DNA of 64,000 nt from Paramacrobiotus metropolitanus (taxonomy: Eukaryota; Tardigrada; Eutardigrada; Parachela; Macrobiotidae): contig NW_026570253.1 of NCBI RefSeq assembly GCF_019649055.1, positions 744,001 to 808,000 on the forward strand. The letters are read 5' to 3'. Shown here piece after piece: positions 35,529 through 44,391 of this stretch; position 1 is the stretch's first letter; every line of letters begins with the position of its first letter. The notes beneath the pieces were generated by a model, which did not search any database, was not told where the DNA came from, and saw nothing but the letters and a program-made list of their open reading frames with translations. The translations under genes were made by a program, and so were the position numbers.

Positions 35529-36963
35529 TTACGTCTGCTTTCTAACCAGATCCTCCAAGATTTTCTTCAACGAATGCTGAAATGGCGGTAATCCACGTGT
35601 CTCACTAACATCCCACACACAGGCCAAATCTTCAACAATGGCTTTGATTTTTTGTTCGTTTTTAGCAATCTCGGCCTCGATGGCCGCATCAATGGATAAA
35701 GACCGGATCACAACATCTCCATCGTCATATTGATTCTATGAAGTCAAAGTATTTTGAGATCTCAACTTATTATTCGTACCAATGGAGAAACTACCTGCTC
35801 TGCGTTATTCATTGCATCTAACTCCACTGGATTATTACTGTGCAGATTATTTACAATTGGAGAGACAGATGCGTCGATTCCATGTACATGGAATGTCACA
35901 ATTTCTAACATAATTACTGTAGAGTAACCCTGCACGAAGTCTCTATTCACCAACTGCACGAGTTTTAACTGATGGGTGACTGATCCGGAAATAAAGAAAT
36001 AGGTCGAAATTTAATGAGAAAATTTGTCAGCTTTTGGGGGAAAATGTTCGCATTTCAGGTCTTATGTCATCTCTGTAGTCAGTTAAATTAAAGGAAAGGG
36101 AAATTTTCCACAGAAGACCATCGTCAACTGTGGCATTTGATAACAGAATTCTACGCTTCGGGCCTTCGGTCATAAAATCTCAGTCCTACACTTACCTGCA
36201 GTTATGAGTTTTAACTTTTGCACTGGGTTATGATTCGTCCACACGACTGTAACACTAATGCTCAATTTTCTAAGCATTACGCACTTTATCAAATATTTCT
36301 TTTTCAAAATATTTTTCAATATTTTTTATAGTTTTTTTCAAAATATTTTTTCAATTTATAATTGCTATTACAAGTTACAACAATAAAATTTTCGGAAAGA
36401 CAATTAAATTTTTTAAATATAAATGACACTGTTAAGCGCACCTTATTGGGACCGCGGCGCATCCGGAAGGCCTTCTGCTTCTTGACCATCTGCTTATAGT
36501 TTTCTTTCCGCTTGGGGAGGTAGTAATACTGTATACAATCCTGCGTGCTCTATACAAACAAATAAAATTGGATCAACTCAAGACATTTATTTGAAAAATA
36601 CTTCAATTTTAATTAACAAATTAATTTCAAAGCGGACCACATATTACAACAAAAACTAGTAGTATCAAATAATAAAACGATATGATTGTAAATCATTATG
36701 ATTAAACGGTTTGAATTTTTTTAAGTTATAAAAAATCATTAATATACTGTAATTTAATTCGCCATTAATATAATGGAATTTAATAAATCGCAAATTTAAT
36801 ATCGCAAAAAATATAAAAAAAACCCGAGCGCCAGATACCTTCCGTTTTAAGAAGGAGCTGATGTAGCCGAAATCCTTGGGGCGCTGCAGGTACTTGTCCT
36901 TGAAGATGTCCTTCTCCTCATGCGTCCAGAAGCATAAAACGAAATCGAAATAATACAATTTTT
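35529..36963 (-). CDS. NCoR/SMRT-like SANT domain gene, 3' part
   Basis: Nuclear receptor corepressors use a first SANT domain to bind and activate HDAC3. Exon 36963-36839 reads CFWTHEEKDIFKDKYLQRPK, then DFGYISSFLKRK. Exon 36549-36442 continues STQDCIQYYYLPKRKENYKQ, then MVKKQKAFRMRRGPNK. These match NCoR SANT1 (WTDxEKEIFKxKFxQHPKNFG...SVPDCVxYYYxTKKNENYK) closely. Two further exons fit in phase: 35929-35795 (contains VTFHVHGIDASVSPIVNNLH) and 35735-35529, which ends in a stop after ILEDLVRKQT. Known corepressors are over 2,000 residues and carry a second SANT and receptor-binding motifs; none is visible here. The 5' end is unresolved: the SANT exon needs an incoming phase-1 exon that I could not identify. 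Either a small relative or a decayed duplicate. Confidence 0.65.
35746..35914 (-). repeat. Duplicated exon segment, copy A
   Basis: About 170 bases covering the VTFHVHGIDASVSP exon and its donor are nearly identical to 39880-40050 (copy B) and partly to 39737-39814 (copy C). Copy A lies 3' of the SANT exons, copies B and C lie 5' of them. Confidence 0.85.
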
Positions 36964-37169
36964 CTGGAAAAGGGCCTGACAATTTATTAGCAGAGGTAAA
37001 ATAGCAACCACAACAGTTTCCATTTCCCATTAACTGAAATGCTGAAAAGCAAGGAGAAGCAACATGTGTATTAATTTAAAAAAGTTATATGTTTGCGATA
37101 TGTTTTTTTAGTGATACTATATACATTAGTAATGACATAAGTAATAGCAAGTTAAAGAATATCCGGTTT

Positions 37170-38910
37170 TTTATTATTTGCTGAGAAACTAATAAAAACT
37201 CCGTTCAATATATCCTGAAAAATTTCATTATACTGTGCAAGAAAATACTGACAGCATTCTATACGACGATGAAAGCAGCATATGTACCCCGTCACAAAAA
37301 ACAAAGTTTTTACTACAGGTCGTACACTGAGTTGTCCTGCAGGCTATACGCCCCGTAATACTGCAAGCTGAACACTAGGCTATACTGCAGGCATTACTAT
37401 CAACTAAACTTAGCGCACTACAGGTTAAACTACAGGCCATACACTAGGTTCTACTACGGGCTGTACTACAGGTCGTACAACACATAAAGCAAACGAGCAA
37501 GCACCCCGGTCTATGATCATAATGCATAAGATATCAGCTAAGCATCTTGATTCCTGGATATCATTTTAAGTTATATTTAAACATATTAGAAATGAATGTA
37601 AGCGTTAAAATAAAAATCTGCAAACCGGAAACACGGAAAGATATCTGGTATGGTTTTAAAGATTTTATTGAATTTAATGTAAAAGACTTTATGAACGTAA
37701 AATTAAATTATAAATTTAAAAATTACATCGGGTCGTAGTATAAAAAAAAATCAAGTGCTATAAAAAATTCATAAATGCACAAACGCAAAGAACTTGTAGT
37801 GTTTAATTTAAAAAAACCGTTTTTTTCTGGAGTTTTTACAAAGAAATTAATGGGGTGAATTGTACTTTGCGCACAGCAGTATATTGAAAATTGAGATGCA
37901 TTACAATAAACAAATAAACTAACCAGTCTCATTAAATAAACTACAATTAACACAATGTACTGCTGAAATTTTTGTAAACTTAAATATTGTGTACCAAACA
38001 TGTGCCAAACATTTTTTACGCTTTAAATCATTTCTAATACTTGTATGATTAAATATAATTAAGAAAAATATTCAAGATGCTTAGCCTCGCTTGTTTGCCT
38101 ATCGTACTTCCTGTAATACACCCTGTAGTACAGCCCGTAGTGCAACCTAATGTACGGTCTGTAGTTTAACCTGTGGTGCGCTAAGTTTATTTAATAGTAA
38201 TGCATGCACTAGAGCCTAGTGCTTAGCCTGCAGTATTACGTGGCGTACAGCCTGCAGTACACCTCAATGTACGGCATGTAGTAAAAACTTTGTTTTTTTG
38301 TGACTGGAATACACATACTGCTTTCGTCATCGTATAGAATGCTCAATGCTGTCAGTAACTTTCTTCCACGGTATTTTCTCTACACGCTATATATTCAGGA
38401 TATATTAAACGGTGTTTACTTTATTTATGAGACGGCATTGTTTTGAGTTTTTACAAAAAACGATAATAGGAGTGATTCGTATTTTGGGCCTATAAGTATA
38501 TTATTAAAAATTAAGATGCATTTCATTAAACAAATCAACAAATCACTGAAATCAGTCTCATTAAGTGAACGAAAAGCATACGATGTACTGCCTGTAGTAC
38601 ATCCTGTAGTGCAGCCTGTAGTACAACCTAATGTATGGCCTGTAGTTCAAGCTGTAGTACACTACGTTTAGTTAATGGAAATGCTTGTAGCACAGCCTAA
38701 TGTTCAGCCTGCAGTATTACTTCAAGTACAGCCTGTTGTACACCTCTGTGTACAGCCTGTAGTGAAAACTTGGTTTTTTTGTGACGGGAATACATAGGAT
38801 GCTTTCGTAGTCGTATAAAATGCACCTATATTTGCTTGCACAGTGCACTAAAATCTATTAGGATGTACTGAACGAAGTTTTCATTCGTTTCTCAGCAAAT
38901 AATTGAAATT
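37170..38910. mobile_element. Fold-back repeat cluster with internal ~10-base tandem repeats
   Basis: The left arm (about 37170-37620) is repeated in inverse orientation at about 38020-38430 and again at about 38580-38910. The outer arms match over landmarks such as TTTGCTGAGAAAC, CTATACGACGATGAAAGC and CCCGTCACAAAAAA. The segment at 37825-37970 also recurs directly at 38440-38580. Within each arm runs a degenerate tandem repeat of about 10-12 bases based on CTGTAGTACAGC. No transposase frame is present; the ORFs between the arms are AT-rich and featureless. I read it as a non-autonomous fold-back element whose right half has been duplicated. Confidence 0.75.
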
Positions 38911-39736
38911 CTGACTTATTAGTATCTATCTATCTATATGTATATCATTACCTATGTACATTAGTATTGCATATGTATGTCACTCTACAAAAAAATTCAC
39001 AACCTTTTTCAAATAAAATGCATGTTGCTTTTCGTCGCCATATCAATTAATGGGAAATGTGAAAGCAGTTGTGGCTCATATTTGATTTCGGCTAATGAAA
39101 TATTAGGTTTTGATCCAGAAAAATAAGAAATATTTCGATTTCGTTTTAGAATGTCACTAATAAACGGTACTCTAGCAAAGCAACTCTAGCAATCAGTAAT
39201 TTGGGAGTACTGACCAGCTGTACGCAATTTGGATTGGTTGGGTGGTAGTGAGCCGTATTGGGTAACCGCTTTATAGGGCGGTTTTCCTTATACCATAGTC
39301 TACGGTGCACTGGGTGCCCAAAATTTTTGTGTTTTTTAGGAAGTGACTATAGGCACCCCTTTTTAGCACCAGCTTTTTCGTACTTCGTACGATATGAGCT
39401 ATACGGCACTGTAGTACTGACAAACGTTCAGCTGGCTCAGAGCCGACTGCACTGCACTCACATGCGCTGCCTGCCTAGTCTCAGGCAGCACATGTGAATG
39501 GTGAATGTGCTCGTACAGCGTACGTCTATCTGAGCTGTATAAAAAGCTGTCAAGTGCAGGGTTTAACTCTACAGTACGAGTTGTCACTGTTACTCTACAG
39601 TACGAGTACGAGTTGTAAAAAAAGCTGTCAAGTGCAGAGTTACTCTACTCGTACTTATTGTTGTCAATTAAACTGCCCACTCCAAGCGCAACGGCATTCA
39701 GTTTTGTACTCTACCTGAAAACTACCTGCTCTGTGT
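38911..39736. other. AT-rich spacer with GTACGAG-type repeats
   Basis: The word AGCTGTCAAGTGCAG with flanking CTCTACAGTACGAG recurs within 39542-39655 as a rough ~85-base duplication. TATCTATC and TATGTAT microsatellite-like words lie at 38925-38990. No exon supported. Confidence 0.45.
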
Positions 39737-39814
39737 GAAACTACCTGCTCTGCGTTATTCCTAGTTGCGTCTAACTCCATTGGATTACTGTGCAGATTAC
39801 TATCCATTGGAGAG
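39737..39814 (-). repeat. Duplicated exon segment, copy C (partial)
   Basis: On the minus strand this reads SPMDSNLHSNPMELDATRNN then AEQ and a GTAGTTTC donor. It is a shortened copy of the exon in copies A and B, with the frame still open. An extra partial copy of the donor end (CTACCTGCTCTGTG) adjoins it at 39721-39734. Confidence 0.75.
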
Positions 39815-39879
39815 TATTCTATTAAATCTATTCTATTCTATCGAATTTATTCTATCCTATTCTATGATTCTATCAAATC

Positions 39880-40050
39880 GAAGTATTTTGAGATCACAAC
39901 TTATTATTCGTACCAAGTGAGAAACTACCTGCTCTGCGTTATTCATTGTTGCATCTGACTCCACTGGATTATTACTGTGCAGATTATTTACAATTGGAGA
40001 GACAGATGCGTCCATTCCATGTACATGGAATGTCACAATTTCTAACATAT
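39880..40050 (-). repeat. Duplicated exon segment, copy B
   Basis: Nearly identical to copy A at 35746-35914, including acceptor-like TATGTTAG, the open frame (VTFHVHGMDASVSPIVNNLH) and the GAGCAG/GTAGTTTC donor. One codon (Thr) is added and a few bases differ. If spliced, the exon would be 40041-39929. Confidence 0.85.
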
Positions 40051-40210
40051 GATGTTGTCAATAACTGCCCACTCCAAGGGAAACGGCATTCAGTACCCCA
40101 GCAGTATAACCATTACTAATGATTCTTTTTATTAAAGCATTCATTTGTAAGAACGGCTTTTCTACGGTATACGATAACACCACAAGTAATCTGAAGATAC
40201 TGCGCAGTAC

Positions 40211-40537
40211 CTCTGGAGATCCAGATCTTCCGCCATGTTGGCCGCTGTTGCTTTCGTCACGCGGATGATTCTATCAAAGAACCGAATCAGGACAATAAAC
40301 AAAAAATACATATTATCAAGCGTAGCAAATCTACGTCTTTGCTCCCGATCGTCATATGACTTGACCTGATCACGTTTTTCGCATTCCCGCGAAGTTGACG
40401 GTTTAAAAACTACTGCCAACTTCTGCCACACCGCACTGGCTTCAACACAAAGCACGCGCGACAAAAGAACACTTTATCCAGCAAACTGTATTCGTTACCT
40501 CAGGACTCAAGTCACGACGGCTTTCAGTCTTCGACAT
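40211..40537 (-). CDS. Candidate 5' exons of a minus-strand gene
   Basis: Three exon-like pieces connect in phase: 40537-40499 (MSKTESRRDLSPE), 40422-40310 (contains VVFKPSTSRECEKRDQVKSY, then DDREQRRRFATLDN) and 40270-40211 (contains IRVTKATAANMAEDLDLQR). The composition is that of a soluble nuclear-type protein. They lie upstream of the SANT exons and could be the start of that gene, but I could not find exons that bridge the phases. The family is not recognised. Confidence 0.4.
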
Positions 40538-41248
40538 GGTGAAACTTGTAATGTTACGACGTAGCTATCGCAAACACTACTGCCATATATCGAAAGGTCA
40601 CAGTCAGAATTGCTCACTTTCAATCACTAAACGGAAGTATCGGTAATTCAGAAATCTTCGGAAATCTAAAGTGCAAACTGTTTTGCAGGTTTAGCTGCGT
40701 TGGGGGCTTTTATAGCCGGAGGCCGGGGAATTTATGACCGCTACGCGCGTGTATCGTACGTTTGGGCGGAGTTTCCATTGTGCACGGCCATGACGAGTTA
40801 CGGTTTGGAAAAAACCCATGGTTTCTTCGATGCTCTTTGTTAGGAAAAGGGGACGCCTGCGCCGTGTCTATTCATTTTATCCACCTATGATTTTGTCCAC
40901 CGTTCATTTTGTCCACCAATAATTTTGTCAGATACAGTACTTAATCCAATTGGATTAAGTGGGCATCAACAGCGCTGCAACGATGCCCACATACGCCTGA
41001 TTCATGATGACGTCTTTGTCGTCGGCTTGAACGAACATCTTCCCAATATATCTATATATGCGTATCAAACCTGATACCCGCATTGTATAATATTCACCCA
41101 AATTAGAAAAGCGGGATAACGTTTCTGCCTTTCCTGGCTCTCCAGCAATTGGAAAATCGAAATCACACTTATTACACCCAGTTGCCCTTCTTACGGCACA
41201 GCACACATTCAACTTTCCTAAACGCTGTTTGTTCCTGTTGCCAACAAG
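40538..41248. other. Divergent upstream region with a degenerate TTTTGTCCACC repeat
   Basis: Between the minus-strand exons and the GPCR. At 40869-40930 the word ATTTTGTCCACC recurs about four times with mismatches. The ORF at 40955-41266 (-) shows no family signal and overlaps the GPCR start. Confidence 0.45.
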
Positions 41249-42151
41249 ATGTCCGTCTCCAACCATTCCTGGGTCTCCTCATCGCTTCTTAATACAACGT
41301 TTATTCTTCGGATAACGCCTGCTGTCACAGCCTGGTTTGCCGTGTATGCGCTGATTTGCGGCATCGGAATAATCTTGAACTGCTTTCTCCTGGCGGTCAG
41401 TCTTTCTCCCAGCGGAAACTCCAAACCGGTTCCGGTTGGTTAATCGCGCATAAGCAGATCCTCGATGTGGTGCTCTGCGCTGTTGTTTTCCCCATCATGA
41501 TCTCGCCCGTAATGAACTTATACGTGAATATCGAAGGCACTAATGTCTACTGCGTATGGGCCCAGTTGGTCCCGGGGACCTTACCATTAATGCAATCCGG
41601 CTATTGGACGGCTTTCTTCTTGGACGTCAACGTCCGGCCCCTCGCGCTACTATTCCCGCACAAGTACTCCGTAATCGCCTCAAAAGCCTCGTTAGTATCG
41701 TGTATTTTCATCTCATGGATTATCGCGCTGTTCTGCAATATTCCACGCTTCTTCCAAGTCGGAATGCGGTTTGGCTTCACGGTGACCTCCTGCGGCATCG
41801 TGCGTATCACCAGCAAAGTGTTTACCTATTCGGGCGGGCAGCATATCCCGGTGGTGATGTTAGGCGTGATGTATGTGGCAATATTTGGGGTTATTCGGAT
41901 GAAGATGAACACGCGAGTGGGTGAAACGTCGCAGCGGGAGGATGTGGTAGTGACAGTGGCTCGGAGACGAGTGGTCATTGCCAAATTGTTATTTGCATCG
42001 TACGTCTGGAATACGGTATGCAGTCAGTTGCCCCTCGTGGTGCTGCAGTTGGTGTCGTATAGTTAAGTACAACAATCGAGTGATTCTGTTGTTGTGGCTG
42101 CGGACGATTTATACGTTGGAATATGCTGCAAATCCGGTACATATATTTTAA
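41249..42151 (+). pseudogene. Class A GPCR, frame broken twice
   Basis: A rhodopsin-like seven-helix receptor spread over two frames in three segments. Segment 1 (41249 to about 41424) starts MSVSNHSWVSSSLLNTT, with a probable glycosylated N-terminus, and holds TM1 (AVYALICGIGIILNCFLLAV). Near 41420-41427 the frame drops by one base and continues TGSGWLIAHKQILDVVLCAV (TM2), then VYCVWAQL (conserved Cys), TM3, a DRY-region replacement (DVNVRPLALLFPHKYS), TM4, TM5 and TM6 up to the stop at 42064-42066. In the other frame NRVILLLWLRTIYTLEYAAN then PVHIF is an obvious TM7 with an NPxxY-like motif, ending at 42149-42151. AATAAA follows at 42210-42215. The ligand is unknown. Pseudogene or base-level assembly errors are both possible. 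Confidence 0.72.
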
Positions 42152-43345
42152 TTTCAGTGTGTCCTGCTGCAACAGCAGCAGTTAATGGAGTATTTACTAA
42201 AAGTGAATGAATAAATGTAATGTCACCATGTAAAGTTGTAAACCACTTTTAAAAGATATGAACCTTTTCGCTGTCCTGTAGTCATATCGAATTCCGTGGT
42301 TTGTTTAGATGTTTTTTCTCTTGCTGAGTGATGAATATCAACAAGGAAGCAAGCAGCTCTTGGCTGCCATTTCTCGGTCTGTATGCCTAAGGATGATCAG
42401 TGGCTGTTTGTTGTCCCTGCACAACCGCATCGCAGTGAACGGACGGCTGACCTACATGGCGGGAGTGACACGAGAGCTAATCGACTTTGCCGCATGGCGT
42501 ATCCAACCGACAAGTTGCGACAACGGTATCTATTCAAGTCGGACAGAGTCCTAAAATAGAACACTGATATGTTCTTGGTTCTGCAGCCATTTATCTGACC
42601 TGCGTATATAAGCGCATAATACAGTTTGACCCGAAATAAGTTCGTCTTCGCGTGCATTCACGCAATTGACTAAGGCAATGTACTGTAATTACGGACCGGA
42701 AACGAAGAATTACATCAGACTGATTCAGACATTGTAGTTAGTCTGTAGGTGCTGGTTGAAGCAAAAAAGCTGATTGCGTACAATTGTACGAGCGATCCTG
42801 TCTGCCAACTAATTTTCGCTGTTAAACTGTAGTACGTACTTGTACATGGTTAATTCATCATCCATGCAAAAACTGGTGACTTTTTATCTGATACTACTAC
42901 TAGTGATACCTGTGAGTAGTACTAGTGATACCTGTGAGTTCACCACCTATACTGGAGGTTTTCCTGGTGTCGCCTAGACGGTCCGCACTTCACATGGGAA
43001 GAGCGTGGATATTCTTCACAGTGTCCTGGAAATGTGCACATTGCGCAACAACGCCGCTGGAGACAAATCATTAATGCGCTGTAAGTTACGGCCCGTAACC
43101 AAATCAGTTGTACAGAAACACTTTCGCGCGCGACTGTATGCACCATGTCCAGATAATACAAAATAAAGCCAAAATCGAAATGAAATTCGAAACAGGGATA
43201 ACTTGCTTTTCGGGCAGTGTTCATTGGACAATACTGGAGAGTGGAATCATCCCAACATTGCGAGCCCGCGTAAAGGTTGACTTGAATTTGTTTCGGGGCA
43301 CACCACTGCATTCTTAAACCAGTCCTTTCACCGCATTGTACAATG
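42152..43345. other. Intergenic, with a small direct repeat
   Basis: The GPCR poly(A) signal is at 42210-42215. The word ACTAGTGATACCTGTGAGT occurs twice within 42898-42940. No exon supported. Confidence 0.4.
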
Positions 43346-43502
43346 TAGGACTAAATGGTCGCATAGCCCCATACCCAGCATTCTGTACGCAAGCGGTGCA
43401 GTGCACTTGTACGAAACGGATATTTTGAACTCAGTCGTACAGTGCACTGCGCTGCATTCGTACTGAATGTGGAGATGTTGGGTATGCGACCATTTTGTCC
43501 TA
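43346..43502. mobile_element. Short MITE with ~68-base inverted repeats and TA ends
   Basis: The left arm (TAGGACTAAATGGTCGCATA and onward to about 43414) is repeated inverted at about 43435-43502, ending TATGCGACCATTTTGTCCTA. The arms match at roughly 80-85% by eye and enclose a ~20-base loop. TA at each edge fits a Tc1/mariner-type target. There is no coding capacity. Confidence 0.65.
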
Positions 43503-44391
43503 AGCTGTATACCAAATCACGCTAATGCACATATTGGTGGGGAAAATGAGCTGATTTTCGGTTAGACGGTAAAACATGATTGTGAGAGCAACACGAAAGC
43601 ATCATTCGTTGCCATATTTCTGCAATCTGCATTAACTGTACTTCTATAGAATTTTTCTATGGTTTCTGTTGTCGTGCACGCACACCCAGCCGGTTAGCCA
43701 CCACGTAAATAAAGAATGCAAAATTATGAGAGTTCTGGAGGAGTGTTTCAAGATGTTAACATAATTTTCTCCTTCAAGATGATGTCATGCAGTGCAGTTT
43801 TAGAAAAATTAAGTAACCTGTCTATTATTACTAGGCATGCGCGTATGCATGTGCCACACCTTTGCCGCTAGTACGGTAAGCGATCTGATATTCGCTCCAG
43901 TTTTAACGGTGTCCTGTTTCCGCCTTCTGATGAGAACCAAAGACAGGGAGTGAGCCGTAATGATGTGCCAACAGCAAGCAACCGTATTTAGTTATTAACT
44001 GCTATGCAGTGAATGTTTTACCAAGAACTTACTATAGGTAGATTTATTTTAAGCAATTTAAGACAACGTAAAATCTCACACTATAGTAAGTACTTGGTTT
44101 TTTACACTATAGTAAGTACCTTTATTTGTTAAACTGCGGAAATTAGTGTTCAGATCACATGAGACAACTAGCCTTAATCTGTAAACATCGGCAGTTTCTT
44201 TAACGTTGACCCCGCGAAGTTATTGAACGTTATATCGTTGCATTTCTGCCGCAGGCATAATCCACGTTTAACCCCGAGCGGTTTTTGTGGAAGTGGTTCT
44301 AAACAGCTAATCGATCCTGTATAACAATGTAGGATGTTTTAACGCGTTTAGCACGGCAATTGTAGCTGTGATTGTATATTTCGCACAAGTA
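43503..44391. other. Intergenic with a ~20-base-arm hairpin
   Basis: An inverted repeat pairs TTTTACCAAGAACTTACTATAG (44017-44038) with CTATAGTAAGTACTTGGTTTT (about 44081-44101). CACTATAGTAAGTAC is then repeated directly at about 44105-44119. No exon seen; a 5' exon of the next gene is possible. Confidence 0.45.

Noticed and set aside
37547-38001. ORFs between the arms of the fold-back element
   Set aside because: Very AT-rich, mostly Lys/Asn/Phe/Tyr, no transposase or replication motifs.
40955-41266. Minus-strand ORF of 103 codons
   Set aside because: Overlaps the GPCR start antisense, no splice sites or family similarity, and composition like shadow coding.
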